Shown here in pieces: positions 7,222 through 13,736 of a DNA stretch of 15,650 nucleotides (positions within the stretch are counted from its first letter, which is position 1; each line of letters opens with the position of its first letter). The stretch is from assembly GCA_046760985.1 (NCBI GenBank), contig JBHIFE010000027.1, forward strand, positions 1 to 15,650, in the 5' to 3' direction. The notes under the pieces are model-generated. The model was not told where the DNA came from and did not search any database. It saw only the letters and a list, made by a program, of their open reading frames with translations. The stretch is from JBHIFE01 sp046760985 (GTDB taxonomy: Bacteria; Chloroflexota; Dehalococcoidia; Dehalococcoidales; RBG-16-60-22). The position numbers and the translations under genes are program-made.

Positions 7222-7250
7222 ATTATATCTGCTAGTGGGGAATGTGTCAA
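7222..7250 (-). promoter_or_regulatory. Consensus sigma-70 promoter of tRNA-Gln
   Basis: On the minus strand TTGACA (complement of 7245-7250) and TATAAT (complement of 7222-7227) are separated by exactly 17 bases. All twelve positions match the consensus. The expected transcription start is around 7215, only a few bases before the tRNA 5' end at 7210. The promoter lies wholly between the LamG gene stop and the tRNA. Confidence 0.9.
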
Positions 7251-7280
7251 AGGTGTCGTACTTAGTCGGGCTTAATTCTT

Positions 7281-8354
7281 CTAAGGGTACTTCCACTCGG
7301 TTGCCAAATAGTTTTGCTGGATTTCTTGGGGAGTTAAGGCGCGGTTGTAAACTCTCACCTCGCCCATTGTCCCTGCCATGGGGGCGACAATACTTGCTCT
7401 TTTTATCGCTCCAACACAGAATGTGTCTGAATTAGTGGCAGTGCCGAACCACTGCCCAGAGTTGCTCCCCACGGAAGGTGTTAGTGTTCTTTCCTCACCA
7501 TCCACATAACAGCGCACTTTAGAACCATCCGAGGTAAAGACTATATGGTGCCATCCCGTATCAGTTATGGTGTTGTCAGGCGAATTTAAGGTCACTTCCC
7601 AAGGCTGCCTGCCAGGTGAGTATGCAGTAAACTGCAATTCGTTATTGGAGTCTCTCCTAAGAGGCATCTGTATTTCATGGCTGGTAGCCCCGTCAACACA
7701 AGTGGCAACATACATATGTTGAGCATTAACATTGTCAAAGGAAACCCAAACTTCTACTGTTCCACTGGTGTCATCTATGAAAGATGGGTTACTGATATAT
7801 ATAATGTCATCGGTGCCATCAAAGCTCAGAGCATAGGTATCATTTAGGCTCACCCACTGAGCACCGAGTATGCTTGCATCGTTTCCGAGTCCGCTCTTAT
7901 CGTTAGCCACAGACCCCTCCCCTTCATCCATTGGTAGCCAGAGAACCAAGCCTTCAAGCGTTATGTTCTCGCTAGGCACGCCCCCCTCTAATAGTGTGAC
8001 TCTGTTCTCCAGCTCACTGACTTTACTTTCAAGCTCACTAATTCTTTGCTCGTGCTGAGTAATTGTAGTCCTTTGTTGGCTAACTGTGTCCCAAAGTTCA
8101 TTAAGCTCACTCTCAAGCATCGTGATTAGCTGGCTGGATGGCAATTCAATCATGAACTCGTTCTGCTTACACTCCTCGCTGAAGTGACCATTGGCGTCTG
8201 GAAACAGTAAGCGCATGTGACCACTCTGGTCTACACAGATGCGGTATACGTTATCGTTTGGCTGCTGGTAAGCATATATGATGCTGGTAATTCCTATCAC
8301 CACTACAATTAGAGCGGGGATGACCAAGAATTTAAAAACAGTGGACCTTTGCAC
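7281..8354 (-). CDS. Membrane-anchored coiled-coil protein with LamG-type domain
   Basis: A 357-residue protein starting at GTG. An N-terminal membrane anchor spans about residues 8-28. A short domain at about 36-71 has two cysteines (Cys40, Cys62) in a pattern YRICVDQSGHMRLL...C...E. A clear coiled coil with leucine heptads follows at about 75-123. The rest (133-350) is a concanavalin-like LamG domain, with LVLWLPMDEGEG near its start, GWHHIVFTSDGSKVRCYVDG at 267-286 and VRVYNRALTPQEIQQNYL at the end, all typical of LamG-like lectin/jellyroll domains. The protein is most likely held outside the cell membrane and binds glycans or surface polymers. Its partners are unknown. It is divergent from rnc and unrelated in function to its neighbours. 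Confidence 0.82.
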   Translation of the reverse strand: MQRSTVFKFLVIPALIVVVIGITSIIYAYQQPNDNVYRICVDQSGHMRLLFPDANGHFSEECKQNEFMIELPSSQLITMLESELNELWDTVSQQRTTITQHEQRISELESKVSELENRVTLLEGGVPSENITLEGLVLWLPMDEGEGSVANDKSGLGNDASILGAQWVSLNDTYALSFDGTDDIIYISNPSFIDDTSGTVEVWVSFDNVNAQHMYVATCVDGATSHEIQMPLRRDSNNELQFTAYSPGRQPWEVTLNSPDNTITDTGWHHIVFTSDGSKVRCYVDGEERTLTPSVGSNSGQWFGTATNSDTFCVGAIKRASIVAPMAGTMGEVRVYNRALTPQEIQQNYLATEWKYP

Positions 8355-8392
8355 CAGTTACTTTTACCTTCACCGCTTAGTCTGTTTTATTA

Positions 8393-8422
8393 ATGATATG
8401 CTAACCAGCTACTAGACCGCAA
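8393..8422 (-). promoter_or_regulatory. Possible promoter of the LamG gene
   Basis: On the minus strand TATCAT (complement of 8393-8398, five of six matches to the -10 consensus) lies 18 bases after a weak TTGCGG (complement of 8417-8422). The likely start point is some 30 bases before the GTG codon. The -35 match is poor, so this is tentative. Confidence 0.35.
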
Positions 8423-8439
8423 CTATTTTAGTAGGCGGT
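8416..8439. repeat. Inverted repeat between divergent genes
   Basis: ACCGC at 8416-8420 pairs with GCGGT at 8435-8439. The inner arms ACTA (8422-8425) and TAGT (8429-8432) pair around a TTT centre. No T tract follows on either side, so a terminator is unlikely. It overlaps the possible -35 of the LamG gene and lies 17 bases before the rnc -35, as an operator would. Confidence 0.35.
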
Positions 8440-8455
8440 TGTTAAAAGACGAGAT

Positions 8456-8489
8456 TTGACATGCTCAGCTTGGGCACTTATGCTAAAAT
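8456..8489 (+). promoter_or_regulatory. Promoter of the rnc operon
   Basis: TTGACA at 8456-8461 is a perfect -35. After 17 bases comes TATGCT (8479-8484, four of six matches). An overlapping extended -10, TGCTAAAAT at 8481-8489, is also present. Transcription would start near 8491-8496, just before the ribosome site of the TTG start at 8512. Confidence 0.65.
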
Positions 8490-8511
8490 TAACTTAAAGG
8501 GAAGGTTTTCT

Positions 8512-9213
8512 TTGGCTGATTTAGTTGCTTTGCAACAGACCCTCGGGGTTTCATTTGACAGCCTATCTCTGCTGGAGCAGGCTATGGTTCATAGCTCCTA
8601 TATTAATGAGAATCCTGGCTTTACCCCGGTCTCCAATGAAAGACTTGAGTTTTTGGGTGACGCCATTCTAGGTTTTATCATTGCCGAAAAGCTGTATCAG
8701 GACTTCCCCGACCTGACTGAAGGCGAAATGACCAAACTCCGCTCAGCTCTGGTGCGCCGAGATACCTTGGTCGGTGTTGCCAGAGCTATTAAACTGGGTG
8801 ACTACCTCTATCTGGGAAGAGGTGAGGAGGCGAGTGGTGGACGGCATAAATCAGCTAACTTGGCGGGAGCTTTGGAAGCGGTGGTAGCGGCAGTTTTCCT
8901 TGACCAAGGTTTAACTACTGCCAGAGATTTTGTCTCAAAGTTGTTTAGTGAACAGCTACAGAAAGTGATTAAACCGGATACAGCGAGTGATTATAAATCG
9001 CAGTTACAGGAACTTATCCAGTCCAGATATCACCTAACACCTGCCTATCGGCTAGTAGAAGCACTGGGGCCAGACCATGACAGGAGGTTTACCGTTGAGG
9101 TAATAGCTGGTGATATGGTGTTGGGTAAGGGCTTGGGGAAGAGTAAAAAATTGGCTGAGACTGAAGCCGCCCGTTCCGCATTAGAGCAACTTTCGACTCA
9201 CTTTACACAATAG
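8512..9213 (+). CDS. rnc: Ribonuclease III
   Basis: Cleaves double-stranded RNA in rRNA maturation and RNA turnover. From TTG 8512 the protein has 233 residues, the usual family size. The signature NERLEFLGDAILG at residues 42-54 holds the metal-binding acidic residues. The second metal site is in ALEAVVAAVFLD with its Glu at 122. A glycine stands where E. coli RNase III has Asp114; that position varies in the family. A C-terminal double-stranded RNA-binding domain covers about residues 160-230. An ATG at 8461 in the same frame would add 17 residues, but it overlaps the -35 of a good promoter. TTG 8512, with AAAGGGAAGG just before it, is therefore the better start. It heads a cluster with the small charged protein, radical SAM and acylphosphatase genes. 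Confidence 0.93.
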   Translation: MADLVALQQTLGVSFDSLSLLEQAMVHSSYINENPGFTPVSNERLEFLGDAILGFIIAEKLYQDFPDLTEGEMTKLRSALVRRDTLVGVARAIKLGDYLYLGRGEEASGGRHKSANLAGALEAVVAAVFLDQGLTTARDFVSKLFSEQLQKVIKPDTASDYKSQLQELIQSRYHLTPAYRLVEALGPDHDRRFTVEVIAGDMVLGKGLGKSKKLAETEAARSALEQLSTHFTQ

Positions 9214-9276
9214 CTCCTCTTTGTTAAACTTCAATTAGCCACACCTATTATCCAATACTTAAATAGAGGTGTTACT

Positions 9277-9426
9277 ATGGGGAGACGGGATTACCGACAT
9301 AGAGAGCCAAAGAAACCCAAAAAAGATGCCAAGAAAGTGTCCCCAGTTACCATTGTGCCACCGCCAATAACTGTGGAAGTAATTAAGAAGGGTAAAAAGA
9401 AACGAGAAGAAGTGGAGGAAGAATAA
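9277..9426 (+). CDS. Small lysine-rich conserved-looking protein (49 residues)
   Basis: Starts at ATG 9277 after AGAGGT with a spacing of 7 and ends at TAA 9424-9426. The sequence begins MGRRDYRHREPKKPKKDAKK, has a hydrophobic proline-containing middle (VTIVPPPITVEVI) and ends in a run of lysines and glutamates. It is very basic in front and mixed-charge at the end, with no cysteines and no membrane segment. I have an impression of similar small proteins in Dehalococcoidia genomes, but cannot confirm it here. The position directly after rnc and the basic N-terminus allow an RNA- or ribosome-linked role, which is only a guess. Its stop codon overlaps the apparent ATA start of the next gene. 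Confidence 0.7.
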   Translation: MGRRDYRHREPKKPKKDAKKVSPVTIVPPPITVEVIKKGKKKREEVEEE

Positions 9427-10361
9427 TAGCCGTTTACCAACAGCTTCACCGCTCTGGGGAGTTAAAGGCTCGGGCAGAAAAAGCCAGAGCAATACTAGAA
9501 GAGTGTTACTTATGCCCTCGTCAATGTGGGGTTAATCGTCTGGCTGGTGAAAAAGGCAAGTGCCGCATTACCAATCAGGTTATGGTTTCCAGCTATGGAC
9601 CTCACTTTGGGGAAGAGGCGCCTCTGGTGGGTAGGTATGGCTCGGGGACTATCTTTTTTACCTACTGTAATCTACGTTGTATCTTTTGCCAGAATTACAC
9701 TATAAGTCAGCTAGGCGAGGGAAGTGGGGTAGGCAGTGAAGAACTGGCAAAGATGATGCTTTCTCTTCAGGCAAGGGGCTGCCATAATATAAATCTGGTA
9801 AGTCCAACCCATGTAGTGCCTTATATTTTGGAGGCTCTGGAACTAGCCGTAAGTGGTGGTCTTTGTTTGCCACTGGTGTATAATACTGGTGGCTATGACT
9901 CTGTGGAAACCTTGGGGTTACTTGACGGAATTGTTGACATCTATATGCCTGATATGAAGTATTCTGATGAAGTGACCGCTGAGCGATTGTCCGGGATTAA
10001 GAACTATCCCCAGGTAAATAGGGCAGCAGTCAGGGAAATGCATCGTCAGGTGGGTGACCTGCAGATAGATGAGCAGGGCGTTGCTCAGCGTGGTATTCTG
10101 GTGCGTCATTTAGTATTGCCTAACCACTTAGCCGGAACTGAGGAAGTAGTGCACTTCCTGGCTCAAGAGGTATCTACGAACACCTATCTAAACATTATGG
10201 CTCAGTATCACCCCTGCCATAAGGCTTTTGATATCCCACAATTAGCCCGTCCGGTAAATAGGCGAGAGTTCGCTGAAGCTATTGACTTGGCTCACCAGCA
10301 AGGCTTATATAGACTAGACAAGCAACAATACTCGTTGCCAATAAGGCTCATCCTGGGATGA
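9426..10361 (+). CDS. PflX-like radical SAM protein, apparent ATA start
   Basis: A 311-residue protein of the PflX/COG1313-type radical SAM family, related to pyruvate formate-lyase activating enzymes. The radical SAM cluster motif CNLRCIFC holds Cys81, Cys85 and Cys88. A second cysteine set before it, CYLCPRQCGVNR with Cys27, Cys30, Cys34 and then Cys46, is typical of the family. The first ATG in frame is 9582, which would remove that whole cysteine region. From a stop at 9393 to 9582 there is no ATG, GTG or TTG in frame. ATA 9426 lies 7 bases after GGAGG (9414-9418) and gives MAVYQQLHRSGEL, a good family N-terminus. The start is therefore probably ATA, coupled to the overlapping stop of the preceding gene. 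The substrate is unknown. Confidence 0.82.
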   Translation: MAVYQQLHRSGELKARAEKARAILEECYLCPRQCGVNRLAGEKGKCRITNQVMVSSYGPHFGEEAPLVGRYGSGTIFFTYCNLRCIFCQNYTISQLGEGSGVGSEELAKMMLSLQARGCHNINLVSPTHVVPYILEALELAVSGGLCLPLVYNTGGYDSVETLGLLDGIVDIYMPDMKYSDEVTAERLSGIKNYPQVNRAAVREMHRQVGDLQIDEQGVAQRGILVRHLVLPNHLAGTEEVVHFLAQEVSTNTYLNIMAQYHPCHKAFDIPQLARPVNRREFAEAIDLAHQQGLYRLDKQQYSLPIRLILG

Positions 10362-10365
10362 AGGT

Positions 10366-10647
10366 ATGACTGACTTAGCCTCGGTTCAAGCAACAGTTCA
10401 CGGTTATGTTCAGGGGGTTTTCTTCCGTGCCTTTGTTGTCAGGCGGGCTACTGAGCTAGGTGTGACTGGTTATGTGTGCAACACGCCCGAGGGGACTGTG
10501 GAAGTTGTGGCTGAGGGGGAAAGAAAACAGTTAGAAAAGCTAATCAGCTACCTCAAGGTGGGACCACCTGGCGCCAGAGTGGAAAAGGTGGCAACCAACT
10601 GGTCAGAATATACTGGTAGTTACTCCCGCTTCAGTATTAGGTATTAG
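10366..10647 (+). CDS. acyP: Acylphosphatase
   Basis: A 93-residue enzyme, the standard length, that hydrolyses carboxyl-phosphate bonds such as those in acetyl phosphate or carbamoyl phosphate. The motif GYVQGVFFR at 13-21 contains the catalytic Arg21. GYVCNTPEGTVEV at 35-47 holds the catalytic Asn39. The family-typical GPPGARVEKV follows at 66-75. The start ATG lies 4 bases after the radical SAM stop, so the two are co-transcribed. Its 3' end overlaps the convergent downstream gene by 11 bases. The identification is secure, but its physiological substrate is not evident. Confidence 0.95.
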   Translation: MTDLASVQATVHGYVQGVFFRAFVVRRATELGVTGYVCNTPEGTVEVVAEGERKQLEKLISYLKVGPPGARVEKVATNWSEYTGSYSRFSIRY

Positions 10648-11053
10648 CGGGAATCTGCTGCAGTCCATAGTACTGCTCGTTTTTAAGCAGGCGAGATAAA
10701 ATCTCCTCCGAAGTGTGGTAGGTATCTCCACCGCGTTGTTCGCTTAGCCGCTTACTTAGTTCTTCCAGACCAAGGGGTTGGTTACCAGTGGCTAGAAAAA
10801 GACGAAATATGCTCTCTAGAATGGGTAACCGACCGGTGATAAATCCCGGTTCATTGCTGCAGCAATCTTTAATAGTGGATAGAAGCTCGCCTGTTAAAAT
10901 CTCTTTCTCCCCGGTATTCAGCTGTTTACGGCACTTAGGGCACAGGTAGCTTTGAGCCAAAGTAGAAAATGAGCGGTTATTTTGCTGATACCAGTCTAAA
11001 TCAATAAACCAGCGCGGTTTTGGTTGCTCAGTACTTATTTCCTCTTCGCCCAT
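10637..11053 (-). CDS. Unknown protein with possible zinc site and helical C-terminus
   Basis: A 138-residue protein I do not recognise as a named family. Near the N-terminus is an aromatic stretch PRWFIDLDWYQ at 13-23. YLCPKCRKQL at 37-46 is a C-x2-C knuckle, with a Cys-Cys pair at 64-65 that could complete a zinc site. The C-terminal part (about 75-125) is predicted helical with LGLEELSKRLSE and SEEILSRLLKN, which could form a winged-helix or four-helix unit. It is the last gene of the minus-strand cluster, 20 bases after the DUF362-like gene. Regular codon use and compact spacing suggest it is real. A nucleic-acid-binding or adaptor role is only possible. Confidence 0.72.
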   Translation of the reverse strand: MGEEEISTEQPKPRWFIDLDWYQQNNRSFSTLAQSYLCPKCRKQLNTGEKEILTGELLSTIKDCCSNEPGFITGRLPILESIFRLFLATGNQPLGLEELSKRLSEQRGGDTYHTSEEILSRLLKNEQYYGLQQIPANT

Positions 11054-11073
11054 AGAACTACCCGTTAAGGTTT

Positions 11074-11805
11074 TTAGGTCTCAAGTTCTACTTTAGCTGA
11101 CTTAATCAAATCAAGATATTCAGTCTTGAGTCCCAGCGTCTCTGAGACCTCACGATCTACCTCGTAGGGCTCACCAACAAATATCTTGCCATAATCCTCA
11201 ACCTCGCCTTGAGTGGGGTCACCGCTACTGATAAACTTCTGACGAGCTTCTACAATCCCGAGGTCAAAGGGGAGGGTGAAATAGAGGTCAGCTATCACCT
11301 TATCTATTCCCAGACTATATAAGGTTCCCCAGCCACTTGGTACCTCACCACGGTACTTGCTGCTTGGCAGCAAGGTGAGTAGGTTCATTGTGCTGAGGCT
11401 ACCCCTCCCATTGAAAATCTTTAGCGGAGCCACCGTTATCAGGTAGTCGCTGGACAGGATAACGTTAGGCACCCAGAAAGTGGGCACAACCAGTGGCTTA
11501 GGCAAAGGATTATCTACTTCCACCCAGATACAATCCTTTACATCCAGCGTCAATACCCGTGGGAAATTATAACCTAAGGCTTGGTATATTGGGTAGATTG
11601 GTCCGCCTCCCGGCGTCCCTTCTAATAGCAGAATGTCAGCATCACTAACCTGCCTAATACCTTCTATTATTGCCGACAGTATATTCTGGCTGGTAGTTAC
11701 TGGGTATGGTATCGGATAAGAGGCGCTGGGTTTAATCAAAACGCGTCGCGCCCTAGATACTACCGGTGGTGCTTTAAAAACAAACTCTGAAGCCTTAAAT
11801 ATCAA
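11074..11805 (-). CDS. DUF362-like protein
   Basis: A 243-residue protein with the general layout of the DUF362 family: VLIKPSASYP at 22-31, TTSQNILSAIIEGI at 37-50, an acidic strand LLLEGTPGGG at 59-68, and SSDYLITVAPLKIF at 118-131 where the family usually has an invariant K-x-H. Here the lysine is followed by isoleucine and phenylalanine. No ferredoxin cysteines are present, unlike longer family members. The start is TTG 11805, five bases after a strong GAGGAGG, overlapping the mobB stop as TTGA. The tight coupling to mobB suggests a link with molybdenum cofactor or its enzymes, but the biochemical function is unknown. Confidence 0.65.
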   Translation of the reverse strand: MIFKASEFVFKAPPVVSRARRVLIKPSASYPIPYPVTTSQNILSAIIEGIRQVSDADILLLEGTPGGGPIYPIYQALGYNFPRVLTLDVKDCIWVEVDNPLPKPLVVPTFWVPNVILSSDYLITVAPLKIFNGRGSLSTMNLLTLLPSSKYRGEVPSGWGTLYSLGIDKVIADLYFTLPFDLGIVEARQKFISSGDPTQGEVEDYGKIFVGEPYEVDREVSETLGLKTEYLDLIKSAKVELET

Positions 11806-12452
11806 GTTTTCCTCCTCAAGGAAATACGTAAACTCTTTATCTTTTTATCTCCCTTTAGACCAGCTACCAGGGCAGCCAAGGTTCTAAAGAGCAAGTTCTT
11901 GGTAGCTTGATTTATCGGGATATGGGTATCATTAATAAATAGGTTAACATCGTTCTCCTTGCGTTGGGCTAGGAGTGTCTTTTCAATTAAATCAGCTATC
12001 TTTGGCACTTCATCCCTTGAGAACTGTGGCACATCTACTCCTAATGGTTCATCAGTAACTACCGCCAATAATTGCTCAGGTGGGCTTAGCAATTCCTTCC
12101 CCTGTTCTTTACGATGAATTTCAATTTTGGGATGGCTACTCTGTTTAAAGCCCTCGGTCAAAATAAGGTCATAGTCGCTCCAAATAAAATGAGATAGTTC
12201 TTGCGGACTTAAGTCACGCTCCAGATTTTTAATGACCGCCAGCTTATGTGCTGAACTAATAGCTGATACTTCGCTGCCAGCCTGGCTGAATCGCCAGCTA
12301 TCTTTGCTTACCTTGTCGAGCTCGAAATCCTTGCTAGAATGCTTGATAGTCGCTACCTGATAACCCCGCTGCTTCAGCTCGATAATTAAGCCTTCAAGCA
12401 AGGTCGTTTTGCCCGATTCTGACTTACCAACGATGGAAATAATTGGTTGCAT
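11802..12452 (-). CDS. mobB: MobB, molybdopterin-guanine dinucleotide biosynthesis GTPase-like protein
   Basis: A 216-residue P-loop protein. GKSESGKT at 9-16 is the Walker A motif. KHSSKDFELDKVSKDSWRFS at 37-56 and TEGFK at 99-103 are characteristic of MobB, and AVVTD at 130-134 ends the nucleotide-binding core. MobB assists MobA in attaching GMP to molybdopterin. Residues from about 168 to the end (INDTHIPINQATKNLLFRTL, then a basic tail) form an extra C-terminal segment not found in E. coli MobB, which is shorter. The gene begins 12 bases after moeA with a weak GGGA ribosome site and ends overlapping the DUF362-like start. Confidence 0.93.
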   Translation of the reverse strand: MQPIISIVGKSESGKTTLLEGLIIELKQRGYQVATIKHSSKDFELDKVSKDSWRFSQAGSEVSAISSAHKLAVIKNLERDLSPQELSHFIWSDYDLILTEGFKQSSHPKIEIHRKEQGKELLSPPEQLLAVVTDEPLGVDVPQFSRDEVPKIADLIEKTLLAQRKENDVNLFINDTHIPINQATKNLLFRTLAALVAGLKGDKKIKSLRISLRRKT

Positions 12453-12464
12453 GCCACGTTCCCG

Positions 12465-13736
12465 CTACTTATTTACTTCCTCATTCCAATCTAGCATCAT
12501 TACTTGGACTGTTTCTCCAGCTTTCACCTCTGACTTATCTTCAGGAACAATCACCAGCCCATTAGCTAAGCTCATAGAGGTTAGAATTCCTGAACCTTGG
12601 GCACCGGTTAGTCGGGCAAAGTATTGACCGTTGCGCTTTTCTACTATAGCCCGAGTGTAGGCACGGCGTCCGCCCCTGTTTACGATAGGTTCTTCTAGCA
12701 CTGCTTCTATGGTCGGCTTGGTTAAGTTCTTTTTACCCATCATCTTAAGGATGGCTGGGCGAGCAAATAGCTCAAAAGTAACCATGGAGCTGACCGGATA
12801 ACCGGGTAGACCAAGCTGAGGTATGTTTCTGGCTACACCTGCCTTGTCAATCCCCTTGATGGTACCAAAGGCTAGAGGTTTCCCCGGCTTCATTCGGACC
12901 GTCCAAAAGGTAATTTCACCCTCCTTAGCTAAAACATCCTTAACCATATCGTAGTCCCCAGCCGAAACGCCACCGGTAGTTATCAGCATATCAGCGTTCA
13001 AGCCTTGGCGGAGTCTGGTTATCAGTGAATCCTCGCTGTCTAAAGCTATCCCCAGTATTTTAGGGATACCACCATAGCGCCGAACTAGGGCAGCTAGGCT
13101 ATAAGTGTTACTATTGTAAATCTTACCTGCTGGTAGCGGCTGTTCCACATCTACTAGCTCATTTCCAGTGGCTAGAATAGCTACCACCGGGCGACGGATA
13201 ACCGTCACCTTGCTCCTACCTAAAGAGGCTAGGACACCAACTTCAGCTGGTCTGATTACCGTTCCTTTCTTCAATACTATTGAGCCCTGGGTAATATCTT
13301 CTCCAGCGCGCCGGATGTTCAAACCGGGCTTGACTTTACATAAAATACCTATTTCAGTGATAATGTGAGACTCCCTTCGCTGAGCTTCATCGGTATTTTC
13401 AAAATTCACCACACTATCAGCACCTTTAGGTACCGGTGCCCCGGTCATAATGCGAATGGCAGTGCCTGGTTCTACCGCACACTCAGAAATAGAACCAGCA
13501 AAAACAGTATCAGTAACGCGTAGAAATCGGGGCGACTCACAGCTGGCGTCATGGGTATCCTTTGATTGAACAGCATAGCCATCCATAGCGGCACTATCTA
13601 ACGGAGGTATGTTAATACTGGAGTGTACATCCTCAGCTAAAACCTGTCCCAGGGAGTCTAAGATAGGAACCTGTTCTTCTTCTAGAACATTAACACAACT
13701 GAGAACTTTTTCCAGAGCCTGTTCAACACTTATCAT
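12465..13736 (-). CDS. moeA: MoeA, molybdopterin molybdenumtransferase
   Basis: A 423-residue enzyme that inserts molybdenum into adenylated molybdopterin. Family signatures are clear: PPLDSAAMDGYA at 44-55, TGAPVPKGADSVV at 98-110, ATGNELV at 189-195, the MoCF-domain motif TTGGVSAGDYDMVKDVL at 253-269, MKPGKPLAFG at 282-291 and GLPGYPVSS at 309-317. The C-terminal domain IV is present, with GAQGSGILTSMSLANGLVIV at 378-397. Length matches the family. Its start overlaps mobA by 14 bases, with GAGGAG in the mobA end as ribosome site. It lies between mobA and mobB, a natural pathway order. Confidence 0.97.
   Translation of the reverse strand: MISVEQALEKVLSCVNVLEEEQVPILDSLGQVLAEDVHSSINIPPLDSAAMDGYAVQSKDTHDASCESPRFLRVTDTVFAGSISECAVEPGTAIRIMTGAPVPKGADSVVNFENTDEAQRRESHIITEIGILCKVKPGLNIRRAGEDITQGSIVLKKGTVIRPAEVGVLASLGRSKVTVIRRPVVAILATGNELVDVEQPLPAGKIYNSNTYSLAALVRRYGGIPKILGIALDSEDSLITRLRQGLNADMLITTGGVSAGDYDMVKDVLAKEGEITFWTVRMKPGKPLAFGTIKGIDKAGVARNIPQLGLPGYPVSSMVTFELFARPAILKMMGKKNLTKPTIEAVLEEPIVNRGGRRAYTRAIVEKRNGQYFARLTGAQGSGILTSMSLANGLVIVPEDKSEVKAGETVQVMMLDWNEEVNK

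Noticed and set aside
7109..7435. Plus-strand reading frame of 108 codons
   Set aside because: It runs through the tRNA-Gln gene, its promoter and the antisense of the LamG gene; no ribosome site and no family resemblance.
9242..9271. Hairpin CACCT/AGGTG over the ribosome site of the 49-residue gene
   Set aside because: Only five pairs across a 20-base loop; such pairing with a Shine-Dalgarno arises easily by chance.
9259..9492. Minus-strand frame of 77 codons
   Set aside because: Antisense to the 49-residue gene and to the radical SAM start; the plus strand has the ribosome sites and the cysteine motifs.
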